64,000 nt of DNA from Fen-1258 sp041658245 (GCA_041658245.1 JBBAAM010000015.1:1-64000), one strand, 5' to 3'. Shown: positions 1 through 9,353, counted from the stretch's first letter. Notes: a model not told the origin generated them from the letters alone. Program-made: numbers and translations.

Positions 1-1
1 A

Positions 2-580
2 GCACAAATTGTAACGCCAAGTGAATATGTCGGGAACTTAATGCAGCTTGCGATTGAAAAAAGGGGTGTATATAAGAACACAACGTATATTGATCCGACT
101 CGTGCAGATATAGAATTTGAATTTCCACTTGCAGAAATAATTTTTGATTTTTACGATAAACTAAAATCTATATCGCGCGGTTATGCTTCTTTAGATTATG
201 AGTATATCGGATACCGCGAATCTGATCTAGTTAAAATTGATATTCTGTTAAACGGAGAAAAAGTTGATGCGCTTTCTATAATCTGCCATGAAAAAAAGTC
301 TTTTACATGGGGACAGAAAGTATGTACCAAGCTTAAAGACCTAATTCCTAGGCAGATGTTTGAGATTGCAATACAAGCCGCTATTGGATCAAAAGTTGTA
401 TCAAGAACGACTGTGAAAGCGATGCGTAAAAATGTTTTGGCAAAATGTTATGGCGGCGATATTACGAGAAAGAGAAAACTTCTTGAGAAGCAGAAAGAAG
501 GGAAGAAAAGAATGAAGCAAGTCGGCAACGTTGAAATTCCGCAAGAAGCATTTTTAGCAGTTTTACAAATTGATGATTAA
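2..580 (+). CDS. lepA: Elongation factor 4 (LepA), C-terminal part, truncated by window start
   Basis: The reading frame is open from the first bases, so only about 192 C-terminal residues are visible. They cover the EF-G domain V-like fold and the LepA-specific C-terminal domain. The signature KCYGGDITRKRKLLEKQK near the end, followed by GNVEIPQEAFLAVL, is typical of LepA. The family is a ribosome-associated translational GTPase that back-translocates or rescues stalled ribosomes; the GTPase domain lies upstream of the window. lepB follows after about 100 bp, a common lepA-lepB pairing. The final residues look complete. Confidence 0.95.
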   Translation, partial: AQIVTPSEYVGNLMQLAIEKRGVYKNTTYIDPTRADIEFEFPLAEIIFDFYDKLKSISRGYASLDYEYIGYRESDLVKIDILLNGEKVDALSIICHEKKSFTWGQKVCTKLKDLIPRQMFEIAIQAAIGSKVVSRTTVKAMRKNVLAKCYGGDITRKRKLLEKQKEGKKRMKQVGNVEIPQEAFLAVLQIDD

Positions 581-594
581 AACAGTAAGCACAA

Positions 595-669
595 AATTCG
601 AAATCCAAAATTCAAAACATCAAAAATAAACTTTAATTCATAAATCGTAATTCGTAAATCATAAATTGA
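595..669. repeat. Intergenic array of degenerate 7-nt words
   Basis: Between lepA and lepB the sequence can be read as consecutive heptamers: AATTCGA, AATCCAA, AATTCAA, AACATCA, AAAATAA, a few bases, then AATTCAT, AAATCGT, AATTCGT, AAATCAT, AAATTGA. The period is 7 nt, so the array is neither codon-periodic nor a coding remnant. It ends about 11 bp before the lepB start. Confidence 0.6.
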
Positions 670-680
670 GATAGATTAAA

Positions 681-1607
681 ATGTCATTATTCAAAAAAGA
701 AGAAAGTAAAGAGAAGTCAAAAGAAATTAAGAAGCCGGTAATAAAAACTCCACAGCAAAAATTTTGGGAGTTCTGGAAAAATTTATTATTCGCTGCAGTT
801 GCCGCATTACTCATCAAAACTTTTTTGATCGAGACATCCCGAGTTCCTACCGGCTCAATGGAAAAAACTATATGGGTCGGTGATTTTCTTTTCGTTAATA
901 AATTTATTTACGGCTCTTCTTCACCAAGAAATATTCCGTTCACAAATATTTCATTGCCGTATTTTCAAATGCCCGCTCTACGCGAACCAAAACACGGCGA
1001 TATAGTTGTTTTTGAGTTTCCCGGCGACAAGGATGAATTAGCTCCGATTGAAATAAGCAACTATGTAAAAAGATGTATAGGAGTACCTGGCGATACAATC
1101 AAAATAGTTGATGAAGTAGTTTTTATTAACGGAAAAGAAGCGCCCCGCGCTCAACAGATCCAATATGATAATTATGTCAGACCAATTACAGATACTGAAC
1201 CGCGGATATTTCCTAAAGGCAGCAGCTTTAATGAAGATAATTACGGACCAATTGTTATTCCTAAAAAAGGTGATGTAATAAATTTAACTTTGGATAATGT
1301 TGAACAGTGGCGGACAATCATTGACCGTGAATTTGGGAAACGTGTTGTTACTGTGGATGGAAATCAAATTATGATCGAAGGGAAACCGGTTAAATCATAC
1401 ACACTCAAACAAGATTATTATTTCATGATGGGCGATAACCGGGATGACAGTTTGGACAGCCGATTCTGGGGATTCGTTTCCCGCGATAAAATTATTGGTG
1501 AAGCATTTTTAATTTATTGGTCATGGGATCCCAGCATACCGTTTTCGGATTTTTTCCAACTTCTTGGGACAGTACGTTTGGGCAGAATTGCTAAAATAGT
1601 TCATTGA
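681..1607 (+). CDS. lepB: Signal peptidase I
   Basis: Membrane-bound serine protease (S26) that removes signal peptides from exported proteins. A lysine-rich cytoplasmic N-terminus is followed by one membrane segment (about residues 33-50). The catalytic Ser59 lies in SRVPTGSMEKTI, the general-base Lys130 in YVKRCIGVPGD, and box E is MGDNRDDSLDSRFWG. At 308 aa with about 100 residues between boxes D and E, it has the longer form common in Bacteroidota. The ATG start gives the expected N-in topology. A hairpin terminator follows at about 1634-1676. Confidence 0.96.
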   Translation: MSLFKKEESKEKSKEIKKPVIKTPQQKFWEFWKNLLFAAVAALLIKTFLIETSRVPTGSMEKTIWVGDFLFVNKFIYGSSSPRNIPFTNISLPYFQMPALREPKHGDIVVFEFPGDKDELAPIEISNYVKRCIGVPGDTIKIVDEVVFINGKEAPRAQQIQYDNYVRPITDTEPRIFPKGSSFNEDNYGPIVIPKKGDVINLTLDNVEQWRTIIDREFGKRVVTVDGNQIMIEGKPVKSYTLKQDYYFMMGDNRDDSLDSRFWGFVSRDKIIGEAFLIYWSWDPSIPFSDFFQLLGTVRLGRIAKIVH

Positions 1608-1633
1608 GTTTGAGCGGATTATTGGTTTAATTC

Positions 1634-1676
1634 AAAGTGCGGGTAAGTATGAATTCTTATTTCGCACTTTTTTATT
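1634..1676 (+). terminator. Rho-independent terminator after lepB
   Basis: AAAGTGCG (1634-1641) pairs with CGCACTTT (1663-1670) and the 3' arm runs into a T-rich tract. The loop contains further short AAG/CTT pairing. Position between lepB and the subtilase start supports termination of the lepA-lepB transcript. Confidence 0.75.
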
Positions 1677-1711
1677 TATTTTATTGTTAGATAATGTTAA
1701 TCGAGGTCTTA

Positions 1712-3727
1712 ATGAAAAAAATATATATTCTATTTTTTCTTTTAATTATTGCAGCTTCAATACATTCACAAACCAAATACCTAATCTATTTCAAAGATAA
1801 AGGTGTTACTCCGAATAATTCTCTGCAGAAATCATCTGAGCTTTTTATGTTAGCTGAAAAAGAGTTATCTGAACGAGCAATTGAAAGAAGAAAACAAGTT
1901 ATGGGTGAGGATAATTATATCACTTATGAAGATATCCCTCTCAATGAAAATTATATTAATCAAATTGAAAACCTCGGAATTAAAATTGAAAACAAACTGA
2001 AATGGTTCAATGCCGTTAGCGCTTACTTAACAAATGAGCAATTGAGCTCAATAAAAAATTTAGCATCCATTCAAAAGATTGAGAAAGTCCGTGTGTTCAA
2101 ATCAAAGAATGATGAAAGTAAATTAAACGAATCTTCAACTAATAATTCGATCGGACAACTAAATAAAACTTCATCAATAACGGGATTAAATTACGGGCCA
2201 TCAATAACACAGAATGCGCTTTCGGATATTCCGGCTGTCCATGATTTAGGAATAAATGGGGCTGGTGTGCTCATCGGCATTCTTGATACTGGATTCAGAT
2301 GGAAGTCGCACAATTCTCTGAAAAATTTATTAGTACTCAATGAAAAAGATTTTATTCAAAATGACGGTATTACCGAAAATCAAACTGGTGATGCATCTGG
2401 TCAAGATTCACATGGTACTGCAGTGTTTTCAATCATGGCAGGTTTCGATCAAGGAAATATTGTTGGACCAGCATATGGTGCACAATTTCTTTTGGCAAAA
2501 ACGGAATACGTACCAACAGAAACTCATGTTGAAGAGGATAATTATGCTGCCGCTTTAGAATGGATGGAAGGTCTTGGTGTTCAAATAACTAGCAGTTCAC
2601 TTGGGTATAATACTTTTGATTCACCCGAGGCATCGTATACATTCGCCAATATGGATGGTAAGACAACAATAGTTGCTAAAGCCGCGAACCTCGCGTTTGA
2701 CAGAGGTGTTTCTACTTTTACTTCGGCGGGCAATGAAAGAGGAAACAGTTGGAATCATATCGTCTCACCTGCAGATGCTTTCAATGTCATTGCAGTTGGT
2801 GCAGTTAATGCAGATAGAACACTTGGATTCTACAGCAGTCCCGGTCCAACATCAGATGGAAGAATTAAACCTGAAGTCTGTGCTATGGGAACATTTAATT
2901 ATCACGCTGATCCAGCAGGAGGGTACAGTTCTTCAGGTTATGGGACTTCATATGCAGCACCAATTGCTGCTGGAGTAGCTGCAATATTAAAATCCTGCTG
3001 GCCACAACTAACAAATGTGCAGATAAGAAAAATATTTCTTGAATCGGGAGATAATACTGCTTCACCAAATAATGATAAGGGCTGGGGTTTAATTTCTGCA
3101 AAGAAGGTTATTTCTTATCCTAATCTAAGTGCGGTTAATAATGTTTACAATGTGCTCAATAAAATTTTTATTAACAGTGATGGAGTGAAATCTTCTACAG
3201 TAAGATTAAATTATAAAGTTGGCAGTGGCTCTTATCAAATTGTCTCCATGGATACTGTAGTTTTTAATAACACATTAAAATATAATTATACACTTCCTTC
3301 TTCATCCAACGGTACGTCGGTAGAATTCTATTTTACTTATCAAACAACTGCGGGTTCTTCGGTTCGTGAACCGGTTGGAAATAATAATTATAAATTTTCT
3401 TACGGCAGTTACAATATCAGTAATCTTACTTCTGTAAAAGATGGTAATGAAATTCCGTCTCAATTTTATCTTTCGCAAAACTATCCGAATCCGTTTAATC
3501 CAACGACAGTTATCAGTTATCAGTTGTCAGTTACCAGTAAAGTCAGTCTAAGAATTTATGATTTACTCGGTAGAGAAGTTGAAACCCTTGTCGATAAAGA
3601 ACAACAACCAGGAAATTATAATTCTCAGTTCTCAATTCTCAAATCTCAAATAACCAGCGGTGTTTATTTTTACAGATTACAAGCCGGAGATTTCTCTGAA
3701 ACTAAAAAAATGATTTTGATTAAATAA
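1712..3727 (+). CDS. Secreted subtilisin-like serine protease (S8) with type IX sorting domain
   Basis: Start chosen at ATG 1712, behind a GAGG at 1703-1706; an in-frame ATG at 1694 lacks this. It gives a clean signal peptide (MKKIYILFFLLIIAASIHSQ). Catalytic triad, numbered from 1712: Asp192 (GILDTGF), His234 (DSHGTAV), Ser413 (GTSYAAP). A propeptide-like region precedes the catalytic domain, and a beta-rich linker follows. The last 80 or so residues carry NYPNPFNPTT...IYDLLGREVETLV...GVYFYRL, the C-terminal sorting domain of type IX secretion cargo. The protein is therefore probably exported and surface-attached or released. The sorting domain is interrupted by in-frame period-7 DNA arrays (3507-3541, 3622-3649). 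Confidence 0.93.
   Translation: MKKIYILFFLLIIAASIHSQTKYLIYFKDKGVTPNNSLQKSSELFMLAEKELSERAIERRKQVMGEDNYITYEDIPLNENYINQIENLGIKIENKLKWFNAVSAYLTNEQLSSIKNLASIQKIEKVRVFKSKNDESKLNESSTNNSIGQLNKTSSITGLNYGPSITQNALSDIPAVHDLGINGAGVLIGILDTGFRWKSHNSLKNLLVLNEKDFIQNDGITENQTGDASGQDSHGTAVFSIMAGFDQGNIVGPAYGAQFLLAKTEYVPTETHVEEDNYAAALEWMEGLGVQITSSSLGYNTFDSPEASYTFANMDGKTTIVAKAANLAFDRGVSTFTSAGNERGNSWNHIVSPADAFNVIAVGAVNADRTLGFYSSPGPTSDGRIKPEVCAMGTFNYHADPAGGYSSSGYGTSYAAPIAAGVAAILKSCWPQLTNVQIRKIFLESGDNTASPNNDKGWGLISAKKVISYPNLSAVNNVYNVLNKIFINSDGVKSSTVRLNYKVGSGSYQIVSMDTVVFNNTLKYNYTLPSSSNGTSVEFYFTYQTTAGSSVREPVGNNNYKFSYGSYNISNLTSVKDGNEIPSQFYLSQNYPNPFNPTTVISYQLSVTSKVSLRIYDLLGREVETLVDKEQQPGNYNSQFSILKSQITSGVYFYRLQAGDFSETKKMILIK
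3507..3541. repeat. Period-7 tandem array inside coding sequence
   Basis: Consecutive heptamers CAGTTAT, CAGTTAT, CAGTTGT, CAGTTAC, CAGTAAA encode part of the subtilase sorting domain (VISYQLSVTSK). Seven is not a multiple of three, so each unit is read in a different phase. Confidence 0.8.
3622..3649. repeat. Second period-7 tandem array inside the same gene
   Basis: Heptamers TTCTCAG, TTCTCAA, TTCTCAA, ATCTCAA encode NSQFSILKSQ in the subtilase sorting domain, about 80 bp downstream of the first array. The words differ from the first array but the period is the same. Confidence 0.8.
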
Positions 3728-3743
3728 AATTAGCAAGCAAAAA

Positions 3744-4385
3744 ATGTCTAATATTTTATATGATGATCAAGTTGAGTATTTAACTTCGTTAAGAAGTCAG
3801 CCGGAACCTTTGCTAAAGGAAATGGAAGCTTTTGCTGCTGAGAAAAAGATACCGATATTAAATTGGATGTCTGTAGAGTTTCTTGAACAATTGGTTTTAG
3901 TTAGCAAACCAAAGAGTGTTTTGGAAATTGGAACTGCAATTGGTTATTCATCAATTCGTATTGCAAGGAAGCTTCGTAAAAAAGCATCACTTGATACAAT
4001 TGAAAAAAGTAAGAACAATATTAGACTTGCTAAAGAATATATAAAACGTGCAAAACTTACCTCTTCAATAAATATTTTAGAAGGCGATGCTTTAGAAATT
4101 ATGCCCGGGTTGGATAAGAAATATGATCTGATATTTCTTGATGCCGACAAAGAAGATTACGAGAAACTTTTTCATTACTCTCTTATGATTTTGAAAAAGG
4201 GTGGAGTTCTTTTTGTAGATAATCTTTTATGGCATGGTTATGCAGCTGCAAAATCAGTTCCGGAATCATATAAAAAATCAACAAAGATCATTCGTGAGTT
4301 TAATAAAATGTTTATGAACTCTACGGCTCTTCAATCTACAATTCTTTCGATAGGTGATGGAATAGGTCTTGGAGTAAAAATATAA
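3744..4385 (+). CDS. SAM-dependent O-methyltransferase (COMT/caffeoyl-CoA type)
   Basis: A 213-residue class I methyltransferase of the O-methyltransferase family 3 type (YrrM-like). Motif I is VLEIGTAIGYSSIRIA (about residues 59-74), and the acidic motif LIFLDADKEDY carries the metal/SAM-site aspartates; VDNLLWHGY follows. The family methylates hydroxyls on small molecules or tRNA wobble uridines; the substrate here cannot be told from sequence. It lies 16 bp after the subtilase and 2 bp before the next gene. Confidence 0.85.
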   Translation: MSNILYDDQVEYLTSLRSQPEPLLKEMEAFAAEKKIPILNWMSVEFLEQLVLVSKPKSVLEIGTAIGYSSIRIARKLRKKASLDTIEKSKNNIRLAKEYIKRAKLTSSINILEGDALEIMPGLDKKYDLIFLDADKEDYEKLFHYSLMILKKGGVLFVDNLLWHGYAAAKSVPESYKKSTKIIREFNKMFMNSTALQSTILSIGDGIGLGVKI

Positions 4386-4387
4386 TT

Positions 4388-4837
4388 ATGGATCATGAAT
4401 TACTTCCGGAAGTAAATAAAATTCTAACCGAAGTTGAAAGACTTTCTAATAATCACCTCTACTTTCGAGATGATCTAGAAATATTGGTAAAGATTACACA
4501 ACAAAGTGGTAAACTTGAATTGTTAGAAGAAATATCCTTCCACGCAAAATTCTCAAATGGGTTATTAAAAGTCATCCAAAGAAAAGATCCCGTAGTAGAA
4601 GAAACATTTTTACTCAAAGCATCAAACGAGTATAAAGATAGTCTTCAGAAAGTTGTAAAATTATTGGAGGAATTATTGAAAGATGGGAGTGATTTCATTA
4701 GAACAATCTTTAAGGAAAAATATTTAGAATTAAATCAGCAATGTTTATATAACCTTAATAACCTCTGTTCGGATCTAAGTTATCTAAAATTATATTTTAA
4801 TGATTTGAAGGATGGGGCAATTATTGAAAATAAATAA
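4388..4837 (+). CDS. Hypothetical helical protein
   Basis: A 149-aa protein of no family I recognise. It is almost entirely predicted helical, rich in Leu, Glu and Lys, with no signal peptide, membrane segment or cysteine motif (one Cys pair near residues 120-127 is not in a metal-site pattern). The start is 2 bp after the methyltransferase stop, so the two are probably cotranscribed. A strong terminator overlaps its stop codon. Confidence 0.7.
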   Translation: MDHELLPEVNKILTEVERLSNNHLYFRDDLEILVKITQQSGKLELLEEISFHAKFSNGLLKVIQRKDPVVEETFLLKASNEYKDSLQKVVKLLEELLKDGSDFIRTIFKEKYLELNQQCLYNLNNLCSDLSYLKLYFNDLKDGAIIENK

Positions 4838-4867
4838 GGACTTGAAGATTAGCTGCAAGTCCTTTTT
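4836..4867 (+). terminator. Rho-independent terminator
   Basis: AAGGACTTG (4836-4844) pairs with CAAGTCCTT (4856-4864), an 11-nt loop between them, followed directly by Ts. It closes the methyltransferase transcription unit and sits before the convergent Rrf2 gene. Confidence 0.88.
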
Positions 4868-4886
4868 AAGTAATAGCTAAGAAAAA

Positions 4887-5315
4887 TTATTTCGCTTTTC
4901 TCAACGTTTCAGAATATTTTTCCGCAACATCTTGAACAGATCTACTGGAAATAAGATTATAGATTTTATTTCTTAATTCAGCCCATTCTTCATGAAGCGG
5001 ACATGGGAATTCTTCGGAACATTCTTTTAGACCGGTTACACATTTTAGGTTTATAACAGGTCCTTCTACTCTCTCTACAATTTCAAGAATAGAACTTTTT
5101 TTAGCAAGTTCCGTAATCTTAAATCCACCGCCTCTTCCCTTAAATGAATCAACATATCCGTATTTAGCCATTCTTTGTAAAATTTTAGCGAGATAATGAG
5201 CTGGAATGTCTTCACTTCTTGCTATTTCGGAAGACATGATCAAACTTTCTTTGGATTGACGAGCCAAGAACAAAATTGCTCTTATTGCGTACTCTCCCGT
5301 TTTTGTATAGATCAT
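4887..5315 (-). CDS. Rrf2-family transcriptional regulator, IscR/NsrR-like with Fe-S cysteines
   Basis: 142 aa with an N-terminal winged helix (TGEYAIRAILFLA, then SEIARSEDIPAHYLAKILQRM and the wing KGRGGGF). Three cysteines, Cys92, Cys99 and Cys105, have nearly the spacing of the [2Fe-2S] ligands of IscR, so cluster sensing (iron-sulfur status, NO or redox) is likely. No isc/suf genes are adjacent, so the regulon is unknown. It is transcribed away from yigZ on the same strand with about 120 bp of AT-rich upstream DNA that could hold its own operator. Confidence 0.88.
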   Translation of the reverse strand: MIYTKTGEYAIRAILFLARQSKESLIMSSEIARSEDIPAHYLAKILQRMAKYGYVDSFKGRGGGFKITELAKKSSILEIVERVEGPVINLKCVTGLKECSEEFPCPLHEEWAELRNKIYNLISSRSVQDVAEKYSETLRKAK

Positions 5316-5437
5316 TTATTTCCTCTTTTGTTTAATTTAAATTTGTATTTAAGATTTAAGGGAGCTTCTTATCTTATAATCAAATTAAGTAAAAGAGTTC
5401 TATTTGTCAATAATTAGGATTTTCAATGAGGTATGTT

Positions 5438-6070
5438 CTAACTATTCATATAAAACAAGTTATCGGTGATCCTTAAAACTAAATTTGGATTGTAGTTCTC
5501 ATTTAACTCAGATGAAAGCTCATTTATTCTCGATGCTTTAATTGAACAATGCATTACAGGAGACAATTCAAACAAATTTTTATTTACAACTAATTCAAAT
5601 TTTGATATCAAATGATGAACATACTTAGTCTGTTCAAATTTATATTCTAATTCTATCTTCTGATAAAGTTCTTTTTCAATTTGCTTAGAAGCTTCTAAAT
5701 TTTGTATTGCTGCTTCATAATAAGCTTTCCCTAAAGGACCAACTCCCAATTTAGCACCGCCAAAATATCGAACTATAATTGTAATAATGTTTGTGAGTTC
5801 GAAATGATTTTGTGCATTATTGATTCTTATTCCGGCAGTGCCGCTCGGTTCGCCATCATCGGAATATTTGAGTAAACCATCTGCTAACTTATATGAGAAA
5901 CAATGATGTGTTGCATCATAAAATTTTTTCTTAACAGAGTTCAAAAAATTAATTCCTTCTTCCTCTGTGCTAATGGGCATAGATAATCCAATAAACAAAG
6001 AACCTTTTTCTTTGATTCTGACCTCAGTTTCCGCACTGATCATTTTTATTCTAAAAGGAAGGTGGGACAT
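5438..6070 (-). CDS. YigZ/IMPACT family protein (UPF0029)
   Basis: 210 aa. The conserved IMPACT core is plain: HHCFSYKL, SDDGEPSGTAG (about residues 70-80) and IIVRYFGGAKLGVGPLGKAY. The C-terminal third is the ferredoxin-like DUF1949 region. The eukaryotic relatives regulate translation through GCN1/GCN2; the bacterial role is not settled. Divergent from uvrA with about 80 bp between the starts. Confidence 0.88.
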   Translation of the reverse strand: MSHLPFRIKMISAETEVRIKEKGSLFIGLSMPISTEEEGINFLNSVKKKFYDATHHCFSYKLADGLLKYSDDGEPSGTAGIRINNAQNHFELTNIITIIVRYFGGAKLGVGPLGKAYYEAAIQNLEASKQIEKELYQKIELEYKFEQTKYVHHLISKFELVVNKNLFELSPVMHCSIKASRINELSSELNENYNPNLVLRITDNLFYMNS

Positions 6071-6148
6071 TATTTTATTCTCACTAAAAATTGATTTTCA
6101 AACTGCCAATGCTTACAATAACATTTTGAACTGCGGAAATTTATCTAT

Positions 6149-8980
6149 TTGAACTCTATAAATAAAATAATAATTAAAGGGGCGAGAGAGCATAATCTCA
6201 AAAATATTGATTTGGAGATACCTCGCGATTCGCTCGTTGTAATTACCGGATTATCCGGTTCCGGAAAGTCTTCTTTAGCTTTCGATACAATTTATGCTGA
6301 GGGTCAACGCAGATATATTGAATCTCTTTCTGCTTATGCCCGCCAATTTCTTGGTGTTCTTGAAAAACCCGACGTTGATCTCATCGAAGGATTAAGTCCG
6401 GCAATTTCCATAGAGCAAAAATCAACACACGGCAATCCGCGTTCCACAGTCGGAACCGTAACTGAAATTTATGATTATCTCCGTCTATTGTATGCACGCG
6501 TTGGAACTCCTCATTGCTATAATTGCGGAAGACCTGTCGAGAAACAATCCACCGATCAAATTATTGATTCCGTCTTAGAAAAATTTAATGATAAAAGAAT
6601 TATAATTTTAGCGCCGGTTATTAGAGGAAGGAAAGGACATTACAAAGAACTTTTTCAAGAAATTTTGGCAGATGGTTTTGTACGCGTTCGTGTTGATGGT
6701 GAAACATATGATTTGAACGAACCAATAAAAATTGACCGTTATAAGATTCACAATATCGAAATAGTTGTTGACCGAATAAAAGTTAATGAAAAATCCAGAT
6801 CAAGAATTGCTGAATCTATAGAAGTAGCTCTGAATTACGGAAACGGAAATGTTTTTATTAATGATGTGCAAGAAGATGTTACATTCAGTCGTAATCTTGC
6901 TTGTGTTCATTGTGGAATTAGTTTTCAAGAACTGGCTCCAAATTCTTTTTCGTTTAATTCTCCTTACGGTTCATGTCCCGATTGCGACGGACTTGGGGAA
7001 AAGAAGGAACTTGATATCAATCTAATAATTCCGGATTGGGATAAAACAATTAACGAAGAAGGAATAGCTCCGCTTGGAAGACCGAGAACAGTTTGGTTCT
7101 TTAATCAACTGGAAATAATTGCAAAGAAATTTAATTTCGATTACGATACTGCTCTAAAAGATCTTACCAAAGAACAACTGGATGTTCTCTTAAACGGAAC
7201 AAAAGAAAAAATACCGTTCACTTATACTTATGGCGGTGGAAGGACTGTAACATATCAGCATAAATTTACCGGTGTTATAAATTATATTAAACATTATTAC
7301 GACAACACTTCATCAAATAAAATACGCGAGTGGGCTGAATCATACATGAACACACTTACGTGTTCAACTTGCAACGGCGGAAGGTTGAAGAAGGAATCGC
7401 TTTTTGTAACGATTAATGATTATAACATTTCACAAGCAACTGCATTCTCGATTGAGAAAGCGAAGAAATTATTCTCATCGCTAAAACTCAGCAAACGAGA
7501 AGAAATAATTGCACAGCAAATCTTAAAAGAAATTAACTCGCGACTCGATTTTTTATTAAATGTCGGTTTGGATTATTTAACTCTTGATAGGTCTGCACGT
7601 ACTCTTTCCGGTGGTGAAGCACAGAGAATAAGATTAGCAACGCAAATCGGTTCGCAGCTTGCGGGCGTACTTTATGTTTTGGATGAACCGAGTATCGGCT
7701 TGCATCAAGCTGATAATATTAAACTGATCAATTCACTGAAAGACCTCCGCGATCTTGGTAATACTGTAATAGTTGTTGAACACGACCGCGAAACTATTGA
7801 AAGTTCGGATTTCATTGTTGATCTTGGACCATTTGCAGGCGAACATGGCGGCGAAATCTGTTTGCTCGGCAATACGAAAACAATTATAAAATCTACAAAT
7901 AGTAAAAATTCATTAACTATAGATTATCTCCTTAATAGAAAAAGAATAGAATTTAAGCCGGAGCGGAGAAAAGGGAATAGGAAGTTTATTGAACTCAAAG
8001 GTGCCGGCGGAAATAATCTGAAAGAAATAGATCTTAAAATTCCTCTTGCAAGTTTTATCGCAGTCGCGGGTGTAAGCGGTTCAGGAAAATCTTCTTTGAT
8101 AAATGAAACTCTTGTAAAAATTTTAATGAAGAAAATTTACAACTCAAAAGTTGTACCGTTATCTTACAAATCAATTAAGGGATTAGAACACATTGATAAA
8201 GTAATTGAGATTGACCAATCGCCGATTGGTAGAACCCCACGTTCAAATCCGGCAACTTATACGGGATTGTTCACTCATATTCGTGATTTGTTTGCTCAAC
8301 TTCCTGAATCTAAAATGAGAGGTTATAAGCCGGGAAGATTTAGTTTTAACGTTTCAGGCGGAAGATGTGAAGAGTGTGAAGGAGACGGCTTAAAAAAAAT
8401 TGAAATGAATTTCCTGCCTGATGTTTATGTGTTGTGTGAAGTTTGTAATGGAAAAAGATACAATCAGGAAACTCTAGAAATTTTATATAAAACAAAATCA
8501 ATTGCGGATGTACTTGATATGAGAGTTAAGACAGCAGTTGATTTTTTTGAAGATCTTCCTGCACTTCGAAGAAAAATAAAAGCACTTAACGATGTTGGCC
8601 TGGGTTATATAAAACTTGGTCAGCAGGCAACTACATTATCAGGTGGTGAAGCTCAAAGAGTGAAATTAGCAACGGAATTGAGTAAAGTTGGAACAGGAAA
8701 AACTATTTATATTTTAGATGAACCGACTACTGGACTTCATTTTGAGGATGTTAATATTTTACTGAAGGTGCTTAATCAACTTGTTGATAAAGGGAATACT
8801 GTGATTGTTGTTGAACATAATCTGGATGTTATTAAAGTTGCAGATCATGTTATTGATCTGGGTCCCGGCGGAGGTGAATACGGTGGAGAGATAATCGCTT
8901 CCGGAACACCTGAAGATATTGCAGAGAATAAAAATAGTGTAACAGGGAAATATCTTAAGAAAGAACTTGATAGATTATAG
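6149..8980 (+). CDS. uvrA: Excinuclease ABC subunit A (UvrA)
   Basis: 943-aa damage-recognition ATPase of nucleotide excision repair. Two ABC modules: first Walker A GLSGSGKSS at residues 34-42, second GVSGSGKSS in the C-terminal half. ABC signatures are LSGGEAQRIRLA and LSGGEAQRVKLA. The zinc-binding Cys pairs (CYNCGRP, CVHCG...CPDCDG, CEECEG...CEVCNG) are all present. A stop at 6119 and the conserved N-terminus leave TTG 6149 as the only sensible start; GGAA at 6135-6138 may be its ribosome site. uvrC lies elsewhere in this window; uvrB is not here. Confidence 0.97.
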   Translation: MNSINKIIIKGAREHNLKNIDLEIPRDSLVVITGLSGSGKSSLAFDTIYAEGQRRYIESLSAYARQFLGVLEKPDVDLIEGLSPAISIEQKSTHGNPRSTVGTVTEIYDYLRLLYARVGTPHCYNCGRPVEKQSTDQIIDSVLEKFNDKRIIILAPVIRGRKGHYKELFQEILADGFVRVRVDGETYDLNEPIKIDRYKIHNIEIVVDRIKVNEKSRSRIAESIEVALNYGNGNVFINDVQEDVTFSRNLACVHCGISFQELAPNSFSFNSPYGSCPDCDGLGEKKELDINLIIPDWDKTINEEGIAPLGRPRTVWFFNQLEIIAKKFNFDYDTALKDLTKEQLDVLLNGTKEKIPFTYTYGGGRTVTYQHKFTGVINYIKHYYDNTSSNKIREWAESYMNTLTCSTCNGGRLKKESLFVTINDYNISQATAFSIEKAKKLFSSLKLSKREEIIAQQILKEINSRLDFLLNVGLDYLTLDRSARTLSGGEAQRIRLATQIGSQLAGVLYVLDEPSIGLHQADNIKLINSLKDLRDLGNTVIVVEHDRETIESSDFIVDLGPFAGEHGGEICLLGNTKTIIKSTNSKNSLTIDYLLNRKRIEFKPERRKGNRKFIELKGAGGNNLKEIDLKIPLASFIAVAGVSGSGKSSLINETLVKILMKKIYNSKVVPLSYKSIKGLEHIDKVIEIDQSPIGRTPRSNPATYTGLFTHIRDLFAQLPESKMRGYKPGRFSFNVSGGRCEECEGDGLKKIEMNFLPDVYVLCEVCNGKRYNQETLEILYKTKSIADVLDMRVKTAVDFFEDLPALRRKIKALNDVGLGYIKLGQQATTLSGGEAQRVKLATELSKVGTGKTIYILDEPTTGLHFEDVNILLKVLNQLVDKGNTVIVVEHNLDVIKVADHVIDLGPGGGEYGGEIIASGTPEDIAENKNSVTGKYLKKELDRL

Positions 8981-8990
8981 GAGATTATAA

Positions 8991-9353
8991 ATGAAATCAA
9001 CCGTTAATGAGTTCCGCGCTTACCGGAAAGAAATGAATGATAGAATACTGAATTCCGGATTTCGTGATTATAATAAATTTTTTGCATTAGATAATAAAGC
9101 TTATATCAACGGAGCGTTAAGTTCAAAAACAAAAGAACTGATGGGACTTTCTTCTTCAATGGTATTGCGCTGCAATGATTGTATCCTTTATCATATTGAT
9201 CGTTCGATAGAAGAAGGCGCTACGCAAGAAGAATTATATGAAACGTTTAATGTTGCATTGATTGTTGGCGGTTCAATTGTAATACCTCACTTGCGTTATG
9301 CAATTGAGAAGATGGATGAAATATTTGCAGAGAAAAATAAAAATGAAGCGTAA
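8991..9353 (+). CDS. Carboxymuconolactone decarboxylase/AhpD-like protein
   Basis: 120 aa. The CMD fold core is visible, with the redox CxxC in MVLRCNDCILYHIDRSIEEGA. In AhpD relatives this Cys pair plus the following His reduces peroxiredoxin partners or handles alkylhydroperoxides. The specific substrate is unknown. It starts 10 bp after uvrA and its end overlaps the next gene by 11 bp, suggesting translational coupling. Confidence 0.85.
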   Translation: MKSTVNEFRAYRKEMNDRILNSGFRDYNKFFALDNKAYINGALSSKTKELMGLSSSMVLRCNDCILYHIDRSIEEGATQEELYETFNVALIVGGSIVIPHLRYAIEKMDEIFAEKNKNEA

